DNA of 64,000 bases from Chryseobacterium binzhouense (GTDB lineage Bacteria; Bacteroidota; Bacteroidia; Flavobacteriales; Weeksellaceae), in contig NZ_VKOG01000001.1 in the NCBI RefSeq assembly GCF_007474545.1, positions 496,001 through 560,000 on the forward strand, given 5' to 3'. This document shows, piece after piece, positions 29,523-39,325 of the stretch (the stretch's first letter is position 1; the number at the start of each line of letters is the position of its first letter). Under the pieces are notes generated by a model that was not told the DNA's origin, made no database searches, and saw only the letters and a program-made list of their open reading frames with translations. Made by a program: the position numbers and the translations under genes.

Positions 29523-31973
29523 ATGAAACATTATTACAATTTCTTTACTTATCGGAAAAAAATAAAGAGTATTCATAGCTCTTTCATTTTGTTTGTTTTT
29601 TTCTTAATTGCATCGGTTCAGTTTTTTTCTGCACAATTGTATCAGGTTGCCGGTACATGTGCCAGTTTAGGAACAACCACTTATGCACTTAACAGCTCTA
29701 CCAATGCTTCTGCTACTAATAGAATTGCGGTAATTTACCCTGCAAGTCAGCTTACCGGGATAGCTAATCAGCAGCTTACTGCTTTGTATCTGAAGAAATA
29801 CACTTCTACAGATCTTGGCGGAACACCTAATTTGAAAATTTACCTTAAAGAAACATCAAATTTGGATTTTGGCACAGGTGCAATAGACTGGTCTTCTACA
29901 ATAACTGGAGCAACTTTACTGTATGATTCAAATCCTGCAAGTGCAACAGCAGGAGCTGCGGGATATAAACCGTTACAGTTTTCTAATAGTTTTATGTATT
30001 CTGGAACCAGCAATCTTATGCTTCTAATGGAATACGTGAATACCGGAAATAGCACCAGTGTAACCTGGCAATATGAATACAGTACTGGTTGCGTGGATAC
30101 AGGTAATGATAACACAACGAAATATATAAATACTACCAATGGAACATTGGGAGCGTCTTTGTCTTCAAGTAATTACAGAAGACCGGTCATAGGCTTTGAT
30201 TATACAGTGACTTGTCCTGCAACAAGTGTTCCCACAATTTCAAACATAACAACTAATAGTGCTACTGGTACATGGGTTGCGGGTGGCTCTGAAAGTAATT
30301 GGGATTATGCGGTTTTGCCATCTTCAGCAGGTCTGCCTACTACATGGACCAATACAACAGCTACAACAGTTAACCTTTCCTTAAATCCTCAAACAGAGTA
30401 TATATTTTACGTGAGAGCAAATTGCGGAGGAACAAACGGAGAAAGTGTGTGGAAAGCTAGTTTACCTTTTTATACTTTATGTGTACCTGTGGCTACGATG
30501 TTTGAGAATTTTGATTCTTACGCTACAGGAAGTATTGTACCTGTTTGCTGGGATAGAATTATTACCACTAATGGAAGTCAGACTATTAGTTCTACTACTC
30601 CGGCATCGGGAACCAGAAATATTTACCAATACAGTACTACTGCTCAAAACCCGACAGCGGTTGTTTTGCCTGAATTCAGTAATGTGAATGCCGGAACTCA
30701 TTGGTTGAGATTTAAAGCCAGAGTAAGCTCCGCTACAGGAACATTGAATGTAGGTTATGTTACAGATCCTACAAATGCGAGTACATTTACTCTTATTCAG
30801 GCATTAACGATTGCCAATACGGCTTACGATTCTACATCAGAATATACGGTTATAATACCATCAACAATTCCGGCTAATGCAAGATTGGCAATAATGAATA
30901 CGCCAGACGGCAAATCTTATTATTGGGATGATGTTTACTGGGAGGCTGTGCCAAGCTGTTTTGCCCCTTCTTCAGTCACGGTTTCTGGTATTACTCAAAA
31001 CGATGCCTTGGTAAGCTGGGTTGCGCCTGCTACAGCGCCTGCTAATGGTTATGAAATTTATTATTCAAGTTCCAGTACGCCGCCTACATCCTCTACAGTG
31101 CCTAGCTTAACAGGAATTACAAGTCTTTCAGCTAATATAGCACCATTACAGCCGTCAACCAATTATTATGTTTGGGTAAGATCTGTGTGTTCTTCATCAG
31201 ATAAAAGTAACTGGTCTGCTGAAGTAAGTTTTGCAACACTTTGTGGAGCTATTACAGGTGCTTATTTTGAAGATTTTGAAGGTTATCCGGGCGTTACTAA
31301 TGGTAATACAGGTGGAGTACTGCCAAATTGCTGGACTAACCTTGGAACAGCTAACGGAGGTCATATCTCTAACAGTACTACAATTAGTGGAAACAATACT
31401 TTGTATTTATGGACTTCGGGAGCTCGTATTGCTTTTGTTGCATTGCCGGTAATGAGTACGCTGCAATCTGGCGATTATAGACTAAAATTTGATGCAAAAG
31501 CTTCTGTAACTGCAGGAGGTATTCTTGAAATTGGATATTTAGATACAGCTAATGCTTTCGTAACATTAACAACATTCAGTGTTAGTGCAGTTAATACTAC
31601 TTTTCCTTTTTCTTTTGATATTCCTGTTCTTCCTGCCGGAGTTACGCAATTGGCGATTAAGAATCCTGGAACTCCTGCTAATAGTTTATCAATTGACAAT
31701 GTTTCTTATGAACTTAAAACATTATCTACTTCTGAAACCGTAGTGAAAAATACTGTTAAGATTTATCCTAATCCTTTCACAGATATTATAAATATTGATA
31801 AGCCGGAATTGGTAAACTCAATTAAAATAATTGATTTATCTGGTAAACTGGTAAGAAATAATCTAAAGGCAGAATCTGTTTTAAGATTAAATGATCTTTC
31901 TCAAGGAATGTACATTCTAATTCTTGAAATGAAAGACGGGTCACGACAATCAATAAAAGTAATTAAAAAATAG
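29523..31973 (+). CDS. Secreted T9SS cargo protein with fibronectin-III and anchor-J-like domains
   Basis: The 816-aa protein has an N-terminal signal region (30-38, FFLIASVQFFSAQ). Two fibronectin type III modules (about 238-320 and 482-570; e.g. PSTNYYVWVRSVC) alternate with two choice-of-anchor-J/MAM-like modules (FENFDSYATGSIVPVCWDR and FEDFEGYPG...LPNCW). It ends in a type A T9SS sorting domain (VKIYPNPFTDIINID, LNDLSQGMYILILEMKDG, VIKK). It would be exported through the type IX system and attached to, or released from, the cell surface; the binding target is unknown. The last 56 bp of its coding region that match the next gene are identical. Confidence 0.9.
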   Translation: MKHYYNFFTYRKKIKSIHSSFILFVFFLIASVQFFSAQLYQVAGTCASLGTTTYALNSSTNASATNRIAVIYPASQLTGIANQQLTALYLKKYTSTDLGGTPNLKIYLKETSNLDFGTGAIDWSSTITGATLLYDSNPASATAGAAGYKPLQFSNSFMYSGTSNLMLLMEYVNTGNSTSVTWQYEYSTGCVDTGNDNTTKYINTTNGTLGASLSSSNYRRPVIGFDYTVTCPATSVPTISNITTNSATGTWVAGGSESNWDYAVLPSSAGLPTTWTNTTATTVNLSLNPQTEYIFYVRANCGGTNGESVWKASLPFYTLCVPVATMFENFDSYATGSIVPVCWDRIITTNGSQTISSTTPASGTRNIYQYSTTAQNPTAVVLPEFSNVNAGTHWLRFKARVSSATGTLNVGYVTDPTNASTFTLIQALTIANTAYDSTSEYTVIIPSTIPANARLAIMNTPDGKSYYWDDVYWEAVPSCFAPSSVTVSGITQNDALVSWVAPATAPANGYEIYYSSSSTPPTSSTVPSLTGITSLSANIAPLQPSTNYYVWVRSVCSSSDKSNWSAEVSFATLCGAITGAYFEDFEGYPGVTNGNTGGVLPNCWTNLGTANGGHISNSTTISGNNTLYLWTSGARIAFVALPVMSTLQSGDYRLKFDAKASVTAGGILEIGYLDTANAFVTLTTFSVSAVNTTFPFSFDIPVLPAGVTQLAIKNPGTPANSLSIDNVSYELKTLSTSETVVKNTVKIYPNPFTDIINIDKPELVNSIKIIDLSGKLVRNNLKAESVLRLNDLSQGMYILILEMKDGSRQSIKVIKK

Positions 31974-31995
31974 AGTTTTAAATTTGATATTTTAT

Positions 31996-32023
31996 AAAAG
32001 GCTTCAGAAATGAAGTCTTTTTT
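31996..32023 (+). terminator. Terminator after the first T9SS cargo gene
   Basis: AAAGGCTTCA and TGAAGTCTTTTTT form a stem with a 4-nt loop and a T-tract, 23 bp past the stop. It separates this gene from its paralogue. Confidence 0.7.
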
Positions 32024-32124
32024 ATTTATAATATAATTAAGTTCGTTATTTATAATAAATTTCTCAACATATAGTATATATGGATATTAAATGTTATATT
32101 TAATAATTATTTAATCTATATTCT

Positions 32125-34227
32125 ATGAAAAAAATCTATCAGTTTTTCTTTTGTGAAAGAAAAAGAAAATTAAACCTCCTGACAGCTCTTATACTGTCAT
32201 TTATATTGAGTTGTGAAAGTCTAAATGCACAAGTAAGTGCATATAGTTTTAGTCAGTCTTCCGGAACCTTTACTGCAATATCTGGTGGCACCGTTTTAGG
32301 GGCAGCAACTGGTAATACTGCTTCTACTAATCTTGGAAGTGGTATTTTCCCTGTTACTCTGCCATTTAATTTTAATTTCAACGGTATTTCTCACAATTCT
32401 ATCAACGTTTCTGCTAATGGTTTTATATCATTTGGATCAGTTGTGCCAACTACAGGTTACTCTTCTCCTATTTCTGGAACCACAGCTTATGATGGTGCTG
32501 TAGCTGCATGGGGAAGAAGTATAAGCAGTTTTTTTGATGTAAATGGAAGAACAGGAAGTATTTCTTGGGCAACAGAAGGAACTGCTCCTAATCGGGAAGT
32601 TGTTATTCAGTGGTCTAATTTTAGGACTAATTCTGCGACGGCAGTTACAAGTGTTTATTCATTCTCATTTCAAATACGTCTCCAAGAAACATCCAATACT
32701 GTAAAGGTGGTATACGATTCAGGAAGTTTCCTAGTAGGAAGCACTGCTGTCTCAGGATCTGCACAGGTGGGTTTAAGGGGTAGTTCTAATTCTGATTTTA
32801 ATAACAGATTAAACAGTACAACAACAGAGTTTTTTAATTCTGTAACAGGAACGGCGAACAATAGTGGTCAGGCTTTCAATACTTCCAATTCTGTTCCTGG
32901 GATGCCACCTGCGGGACTTACCTATACCTGGATTCCGCCTACCTGCTATATTCCTTTAGGATTTTCGGTGGTTTCTACTTCTACAAACACAGCTGATCTG
33001 GCATGGTCTGTTTCACCGTCATCACCTAATACATATGATATTTATTACAGTACAAGTAATACACCTCCAACATCCTCTACATCACCAACGATCCCAAATA
33101 TATCGGGAACAAGTTATCAGATAACAGGATTAACTCCTTTAACGACTTATTATGTTTGGATAAGATCTAATTGTGGATCTGGAAATACAAGTGTATGGTA
33201 TCCCGAAACTGTATTTTTTACAACAACATGTCTTCCTCCAAATGTACAGAGTTCTACGGGAGCAACAGTTTGTCCCAATCAGACAGCAACACTTTCTGCA
33301 ACAGCTAATGCCGGAATTAATTTAAATTGGTATGATGCTCAGACCGGCGGAAATTTGCTTACCACCGGGAATACTTTTACCACGCCGGTGTTGACTAATA
33401 CGACCAATTATTATGTAAGCGCATCATCTGGAAGCAGTGGTATCCAGACGGGAAAAGCAACTTATAACCCCTCTCCTTCAAGTGGTGCAGGAACTACAAA
33501 TTTTGGTCTTGTATTTGATGCTTTAGGATTTTTTATTCTTGAAAGTGTTACAGTTTATCCGGTGAGTGCAAGTGGAGGCTCTGGTACACTTACAATTGAT
33601 GTAATCAATTCAAATGGGGTAGTTGTGAATACAAAGACAGTAAATGTTACGGGTGCGCCAACAAGTGCCCCTGTTGCCCAGGTAATTACTCTTGATTTTC
33701 CGATATTTCCGGGTTCAAATTATAAAATACGTCCGGGTAGTTACACTGGTATTTCAGGTTTATTGTTTGATCCTTCTGCAAATGCACCGGCAGGAAATTA
33801 TGGTTACCCATATACTGTGCAAAATTTAGTAACAATTCAAACCAGTACATTAACAGCAGCACCTACAAACACTGCAAGAAATGATTTGTACTATTATTTT
33901 TACGACTGGAAAATAGGAACTAAATGTGAATCTCCAAGAACAATGGTTACAGCAACTGTAGATTCTGCAGGCTGTCTTTCAACATCAGAAACGGCTAAGA
34001 AAGATGTTATTGCTGTATATCCTAATCCTTTTACGGATGTTGTAAATATAGATGGACCGGAGGTGATAAATTCAATACAAATAACTGATTTGTCTGGTAA
34101 ACTTATAAAAAACAATTTGAAAGCCGAATCTGTTCTAAGTTTAAATGATCTTTCTCAAGGAATGTACATTCTAATTCTTGAAATGAAAGACGGGTCGCGA
34201 CAATCCATAAAAATAATTAAAAAATAA
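32125..34227 (+). CDS. Secreted T9SS cargo protein with fibronectin-III domain
   Basis: The 700-aa protein has a signal region ending near ESLNAQ. An N-terminal beta-sandwich follows (about 37-275; LPFNFNFNGISHNSINVSANGFISFG), then a fibronectin type III module (about 278-370, YYVWIRSNCGSG), an Ig-like segment with NLNWYDAQTGG, a beta region, and the T9SS type A sorting tail (YPNPFTDVVNID, LNDLSQGMYILILEMKDG, KIIKK). It is a tandem paralogue, by its tail, of the upstream gene. It is predicted to be a surface adhesion or structural protein; no enzyme motif is seen. Confidence 0.88.
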   Translation: MKKIYQFFFCERKRKLNLLTALILSFILSCESLNAQVSAYSFSQSSGTFTAISGGTVLGAATGNTASTNLGSGIFPVTLPFNFNFNGISHNSINVSANGFISFGSVVPTTGYSSPISGTTAYDGAVAAWGRSISSFFDVNGRTGSISWATEGTAPNREVVIQWSNFRTNSATAVTSVYSFSFQIRLQETSNTVKVVYDSGSFLVGSTAVSGSAQVGLRGSSNSDFNNRLNSTTTEFFNSVTGTANNSGQAFNTSNSVPGMPPAGLTYTWIPPTCYIPLGFSVVSTSTNTADLAWSVSPSSPNTYDIYYSTSNTPPTSSTSPTIPNISGTSYQITGLTPLTTYYVWIRSNCGSGNTSVWYPETVFFTTTCLPPNVQSSTGATVCPNQTATLSATANAGINLNWYDAQTGGNLLTTGNTFTTPVLTNTTNYYVSASSGSSGIQTGKATYNPSPSSGAGTTNFGLVFDALGFFILESVTVYPVSASGGSGTLTIDVINSNGVVVNTKTVNVTGAPTSAPVAQVITLDFPIFPGSNYKIRPGSYTGISGLLFDPSANAPAGNYGYPYTVQNLVTIQTSTLTAAPTNTARNDLYYYFYDWKIGTKCESPRTMVTATVDSAGCLSTSETAKKDVIAVYPNPFTDVVNIDGPEVINSIQITDLSGKLIKNNLKAESVLSLNDLSQGMYILILEMKDGSRQSIKIIKK

Positions 34228-34243
34228 AATTTGACAAACAAAT

Positions 34244-34276
34244 AAACAGGCTCTCAATTCATGAGAGCCTGTTTTT
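34244..34276. terminator. Bidirectional terminator between convergent genes
   Basis: AAACAGGCTCTC and GAGAGCCTGTTTTT form a perfect stem around AATTCAT, with A and T tracts on both sides. It serves the plus-strand T9SS gene and the minus-strand outer-membrane gene. Confidence 0.8.
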
Positions 34277-34293
34277 ATATCTATACTAAGGAC

Positions 34294-36525
34294 CTATTGT
34301 CCGGTCTGTAATATCTCATTGCTTTCCTCTTTTTTACTGTTTAGAATATTAGAATCTTCTCTGGCAAGCTTATTTTTTGTAGGAATTTTATAATTGAGCG
34401 ACAATCCAAAATTCCGGGTGTCATATTTTGTTCTTAGAAAAACATTATTTCCTCCGTCCGGATTATTGGTTCTGATCTGCATAACCTGACCGTTCAGAAT
34501 ATCATTACCAAATACAGAAACCGTTAAGCGGTTATCCATAAATTTTTTTGATAAGGTAATATCTAAAGAATTATTGAAAGGTTTTTCTGCCGTGAAATAA
34601 AAATATCCTGCTCTCGGTGTAAGATAGCTGTAATTAGCAGTCATTTTGATGTCTTTTGGCAAAAGAATCTGAGTCATTACGTTGAAAATCCAGAAGCCGT
34701 TATTCTTAAGATTATTTATGTCATGTTTCTGGTAACCTGCATACAAATACATAAAGTTGATTTTATCAGGATTAAAATCAAACTTCATGATTTCGCTAAG
34801 CGGCTTGGTGAAAATCATAAACGGAATAGGTAATCCAACATTAAAGTTGTGGATTTTCATTTCAGAAATATTCACCTGCTCGTTAAAAATGTTTTTACCT
34901 TCTCTACGGATAATCTGCGCAACTTGATTTTTGGCATTGCTTACGCTGTAACCAATAAAAGCATAATCAAAAGCTGAAATTTTCAGTTCAAAATTATCGA
35001 AAATGGTAGGCTGAAGGAAAGGGTTTCCGTTTACCTGCGTGTTTGGTCCCTGAAACGTATTATTGTTCGGGTTTAATGCAGAAATACTCGGCAGATTGAT
35101 TTTCTTATTGTAATTAGCAAGCGCATATACCTGATTCATCACATTATACTGCACACTTGCGTTAGGAAAAAGCTTGAATTTGTTAAACGGAATTAAATCG
35201 TCTTCGATAATACTATTTCCCTTTTCAATTCTGGTAATCCCGGAAATGTCATAATTCTCTGCTCTTGCACCGGCAATAAAATCAAATTTCTTGTATTTTG
35301 CCTGAAATTCCAGATATGTTGAAGCTGTTTGTCTTTGATATTCCAGATTGGTTAAACCCTTACTTTCCGTATCAAAATTTTGTTTTTCATACAAACCGCC
35401 CAAACTTACTTTTCCTTCATCAAGTATTTTTAAAGGTTGGGAATAGTCTATTCTGAAATTGGCAATTCTCATGTCTGAACTGTTCTCCAGAACATTTCCG
35501 GCAGTAAAGTTGAAAGGTTCTCCGATAGGTGAATCTGTAAAGATTCCTTTTCTGAAAATATTATTCTGACCAAACTTACTGTCTGCTCTAGTATACCCAA
35601 ACTGAAAGTCTAGTTTTTTATTTTTATCATCCGAAAAGCGTTTCTGGTAAGTTGCTACAGCTTCCTGTCTCAGATTATTGGTGTTTGCGGCATCAAAAGC
35701 ATCAAAAGTAATTTCTCTGAAAAAATTCGGATTCTGTGATACTAAAATATCTGCTAAACCATTACTGGAAGTGTAATTACTGTTTTTGTTGTGATAAATA
35801 TCGTAGTTGAGCAATAATCTGTCTTCGCCCAAATCAAAAGTCACTCCGGATTTTGCAAAATATCCTCTCCCGATTCTGTCGGTATTGGCAAACATTAGGT
35901 TGTCCTGATTAGAATTGAGCATACTTTCGCGGTAGTTTTGCCCAACACTCAGCTGCCACCCGAAAAGTTTATTTCTTGCATTCAGATTCAGTGAGTTACT
36001 GGTTCTGCTTCTGAATTTATCATAATTTGAAAAATTGTAGTTTCCGGAATAAGTTGCAGAAAGATATTTATTAGCATTTTTATTAGTAATAATATTCATA
36101 ATTGCACCGCCTGACGTTGCGGGAAATTCTGCTCCTGGCTGCGTAATGACTTCAATTTTTTCAACAGAATTTGCAGGCATTCCTTCCAGAAAAGAATTGA
36201 GTTCGTTGCTGGAAATGTTTAATGGTCTTCCGTTAAGGTAAACATCCAATATCTTTCCTTGATACATCATTCCGGCAATATCTGTAGAAACCAGACCGGG
36301 AAGTTTTTTTATTCCTTCCAAAACATTTCCGTTGTTGAGGTGCGGCTGTTCGGAAAAGTCAAAAATCGTACGATCTGCTTTTTGTTCAACGGCTTTTTTA
36401 GTTTTTGTGATAACAACGCCTTCGATATCCTTTTCTTTTACTTTGAAATTTGTACTGTCTTTGGTGTTCTGTGCAAAATAAACTACAGAACTTAAAATAG
36501 AAACAGCAAATATGGTTTTCTTCAT
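34294..36525 (-). CDS. Outer-membrane beta-barrel family protein (TonB-receptor-like)
   Basis: The 743-aa protein has a signal peptide (1-19). It has a plug-like region with KDIEGVVITKTKKAVEQKAD and NSVEKIEVITQPGAEFPATSGGAIMNIITNK, then a long beta-barrel rich in Asn/Tyr/Phe. This fits the OMP_b-brl_3 group of TonB-receptor-related barrels. It lacks the N-terminal carboxypeptidase-like domain seen in many relatives. The substrate is unknown. A terminator lies downstream. The 221-bp upstream gap separates it from acnA, which runs the same way and has its own terminator. Confidence 0.88.
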   Translation of the reverse strand: MKKTIFAVSILSSVVYFAQNTKDSTNFKVKEKDIEGVVITKTKKAVEQKADRTIFDFSEQPHLNNGNVLEGIKKLPGLVSTDIAGMMYQGKILDVYLNGRPLNISSNELNSFLEGMPANSVEKIEVITQPGAEFPATSGGAIMNIITNKNANKYLSATYSGNYNFSNYDKFRSRTSNSLNLNARNKLFGWQLSVGQNYRESMLNSNQDNLMFANTDRIGRGYFAKSGVTFDLGEDRLLLNYDIYHNKNSNYTSSNGLADILVSQNPNFFREITFDAFDAANTNNLRQEAVATYQKRFSDDKNKKLDFQFGYTRADSKFGQNNIFRKGIFTDSPIGEPFNFTAGNVLENSSDMRIANFRIDYSQPLKILDEGKVSLGGLYEKQNFDTESKGLTNLEYQRQTASTYLEFQAKYKKFDFIAGARAENYDISGITRIEKGNSIIEDDLIPFNKFKLFPNASVQYNVMNQVYALANYNKKINLPSISALNPNNNTFQGPNTQVNGNPFLQPTIFDNFELKISAFDYAFIGYSVSNAKNQVAQIIRREGKNIFNEQVNISEMKIHNFNVGLPIPFMIFTKPLSEIMKFDFNPDKINFMYLYAGYQKHDINNLKNNGFWIFNVMTQILLPKDIKMTANYSYLTPRAGYFYFTAEKPFNNSLDITLSKKFMDNRLTVSVFGNDILNGQVMQIRTNNPDGGNNVFLRTKYDTRNFGLSLNYKIPTKNKLAREDSNILNSKKEESNEILQTGQ

Positions 36526-36695
36526 TACGTGAGTAAGTATACTTTGTTAGACGACGAAAAATCTTTTTTGTTACAGAATAAAATCTGAATCAGCTTAAAA
36601 CATTACGTGTAAGAAAAGTCACCCTAACATCCGAACATGAAATTCCGATAGGTGAGAGTTACAGAATTAATTTTTTTAATAAAATAAAATAAAAT

Positions 36696-36719
36696 AAGCA
36701 GCCTCCGAAGAAGCTGCTT
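36696..36719 (-). terminator. Terminator after acnA
   Basis: AAGCAGC and GCTGCTT form a stem, about 28 bp past the aconitase stop, with a T-rich flank on the minus strand (from AAAATAAAAT on the plus strand). Confidence 0.65.
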
Positions 36720-36746
36720 TATTATATTCATTAATCTAACAATATA

Positions 36747-39014
36747 TTAGTTTTCCTGTTGTTTGATTAAGTTTAGCGCAGACCCTGCTTTGAACCACTC
36801 AATCTGCTGATTGTTATATGTATGATTGGCGATAACGATATCTTTGGTTCCGTCTGTATGGATAAACTCCAAAGTCAATTGTTTTCCCGGAGCAAAGTCT
36901 TCTAGATCAAGGAAATTTACAATATCATCTTCCTGAATCTTATCATAATCTGATTCATTAGCAAATGTTAGCCCGAGCATACCTTGTTTTTTAAGGTTGG
37001 TTTCGTGAATTCTTGCAAATGATTTTACCAAAACAGCTTTTACTCCCAAATGTCTCGGCTCCATTGCAGCGTGTTCTCTGGAAGAGCCCTCACCGTAGTT
37101 TTGGTCTCCAACCACAATAGACGGAATTCCTGCAGCCTTATAAGCTCTTTGCACGGCAGGAACTTCACCGTAAGAACCATCCAGCTGATTTTTAACCTTA
37201 TTGGTCTCCATATTGTAAGCATTCACAGCTCCAATCAGCATATTGTTTGAAATATTATCTAAGTGACCTCTGTATTTCAGCCACGGTCCAGCCATAGAAA
37301 TATGGTCGGTTGTACATTTACCAAAAGCTTTAATTAAAACTCTTGCACCGTTAATATTTTTACCATCCCAAGCCGGAAATTCTTCCAGCAGCTGAAGTCT
37401 GTCAGAATTAGGATCTACCGCAACCTGAACTTTAGAGCCGTCTTCTGATGGAGCCTGATAACCGTTGTCTTCTACAGCAAATCCTTTTGCAGGTAGTTCA
37501 GAACCTTTTGGTTCGTCTAATTTTATCTGTTCACCCGCTTCGTTGGTTAAAGTATCTGTGATAGGATTAAAATCAAGCCTTCCTGAAATTGCTACAGCAG
37601 CTACCATTTCCGGTGAAGCTACAAAAGCGTGTGTATTTGGATTTCCGTCTGCTCTTTTGGCAAAGTTTCTGTTGAAAGAGTGGATGATTGAATTTTTTTC
37701 ACCTTTCTCAGCACCCTCTCTGTCCCATTGCCCGATGCAAGGTCCGCAAGCGTTGGTGAAAATTCTCGCATTTTCAAATTTTCTGAATGAATCTAAAAAT
37801 CCGTCTCTTTCTGCGGTAAACTTTACCTGTTCAGAACCAGGATTGATCCCTAAGATTGCTTTAGGTTTTACTCCTTTTGCAACGGCATCTTCTACAATAG
37901 ATGCAGCTCTTGATAAATCTTCGTAAGAGGAGTTGGTACAAGACCCTATTAATGCCCATTCCACTTCAATAGGCCATCCGTTTGCTTCGGCTTTCGCTCT
38001 GAATTCAGCTACCGGAGTAGCCAGATCCGGTGTAAAAGGACCATTAAGATGAGGAGTGAGTTCAGAAAGATTAATTTCAATCAGCTGATCAAAATATTGT
38101 TCAGGATTTGCATACACTTCAGGATCGCCTGTCAAATGTTCTGCAATCTGATCTGCCGCATCTACAACATCCTGTCTTCCTGTAGCAGTTAAATATCTTC
38201 TCATAGAATCATCATACCCGAAAGTAGAGGTAGTGGCTCCAATTTCAGCTCCCATATTACAGATCGTTCCTTTTCCGGTAGCGGAAAGAGACTCTGCACC
38301 TTCGCCGAAATATTCTACAATGCAGCCTGTTCCTCCTTTTACGGTAAGAATTCCTGCAACTTTCAGGATAACATCTTTTGCGGAAGTCCATCCGTTCATT
38401 TTGCCCGTTAGTTTGATCCCGATTAATTTAGGCATTTTCAGTTCCCAGGGCATTCCTGCCATTACATCAACCGCATCTGCACCTCCAACTCCGATGGCAA
38501 CCATTCCGAGACCTCCGGCATTTACGGTATGAGAGTCGGTCCCGATCATCATTCCGCCCGGAAATGCATAATTTTCGAGAACAACCTGATGGATGATTCC
38601 GGCTCCCGGTTTCCAGAAGCCTATTCCGTATTTGTCACAGACTGAACTTAAAAAATTGAAAACTTCTGAATTTTTGTTGATACCTTCCTGCAAATCTGCT
38701 TCTGCACCTACTCTTGCCTGAATAAGGTGGTCTGCATGAGCGGTAGAAGGAACTGCAACTTTGGCTTTACCAGCCTGCATAAACTGTAAAAGTGCCATTT
38801 GTGCAGTAGCATCCTGCATAGCAACCCTGTCCGGAGCAAAATCCACATAAGAATTTCCTCTTTCGTGTTCCTGTGTTGCATTGCCTTCCCATAAATGGGT
38901 GTAAAGAATTTTTTCTGAAAGTGTCAACGGCTTTCCTGTAATTTGTCTTGCAGCTGCAATTCTTTCAGGATAGCGTTCGTACACTTTTTTGATCATGTCA
39001 ATGTCGAAAGTCAT
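36747..39014 (-). CDS. acnA: Aconitate hydratase A
   Basis: The 755-aa protein isomerises citrate to isocitrate in the TCA cycle, using a [4Fe-4S] cluster. Cluster cysteines are visible in [19 protein letters not shown] and [14 protein letters not shown]. Other family marks are [18 protein letters not shown] near the front and [17 protein letters not shown] in the swivel domain. The length fits the short, mitochondrial-type AcnA. The gene is in tandem with acnB on the same strand but separated by 311 bp with a terminator, so the two are probably separately controlled. Confidence 0.96.
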   Translation of the reverse strand: MTFDIDMIKKVYERYPERIAAARQITGKPLTLSEKILYTHLWEGNATQEHERGNSYVDFAPDRVAMQDATAQMALLQFMQAGKAKVAVPSTAHADHLIQARVGAEADLQEGINKNSEVFNFLSSVCDKYGIGFWKPGAGIIHQVVLENYAFPGGMMIGTDSHTVNAGGLGMVAIGVGGADAVDVMAGMPWELKMPKLIGIKLTGKMNGWTSAKDVILKVAGILTVKGGTGCIVEYFGEGAESLSATGKGTICNMGAEIGATTSTFGYDDSMRRYLTATGRQDVVDAADQIAEHLTGDPEVYANPEQYFDQLIEINLSELTPHLNGPFTPDLATPVAEFRAKAEANGWPIEVEWALIGSCTNSSYEDLSRAASIVEDAVAKGVKPKAILGINPGSEQVKFTAERDGFLDSFRKFENARIFTNACGPCIGQWDREGAEKGEKNSIIHSFNRNFAKRADGNPNTHAFVASPEMVAAVAISGRLDFNPITDTLTNEAGEQIKLDEPKGSELPAKGFAVEDNGYQAPSEDGSKVQVAVDPNSDRLQLLEEFPAWDGKNINGARVLIKAFGKCTTDHISMAGPWLKYRGHLDNISNNMLIGAVNAYNMETNKVKNQLDGSYGEVPAVQRAYKAAGIPSIVVGDQNYGEGSSREHAAMEPRHLGVKAVLVKSFARIHETNLKKQGMLGLTFANESDYDKIQEDDIVNFLDLEDFAPGKQLTLEFIHTDGTKDIVIANHTYNNQQIEWFKAGSALNLIKQQEN

Positions 39015-39325
39015 ATCTGTTGTTATTTTTTCTTTTTGATTAATAACTGCTGTAGATTTATTTCAATAAAAGCAGAAATTCTCGTCAATATGCATCAAAT
39101 TTCGTTCCTCAGAATCGACTTGATGATAAATATAATATATGACAGAGATTATTTATAATGATGAAGTTAAGGAAAAATAAATTTTTAGTGATTGATTTAC
39201 ATCAAAATAATTAAGATAGACCTAAAATAGAAATATTCTAAACAAGAAAAACAAAAGATTCTAATCCTGAGACTAAAATCTTTTGTTTTATACTGAAAAA
39301 GTCTTTCGACTGATGTTATGCTTTA
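39015..39325. other. Gap between the aconitase genes
   Basis: This 311-bp AT-rich gap holds the acnB terminator at 39250-39287 and presumably the acnA promoter. No gene is supported. Confidence 0.5.
39250..39287 (-). terminator. Terminator after acnB
   Basis: AACAAAAGATT (39250-39260) and AATCTTTTGTT (39277-39287) are perfect 11-bp arms around a 16-nt loop, about 40 bp past the acnB stop. Confidence 0.6.
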
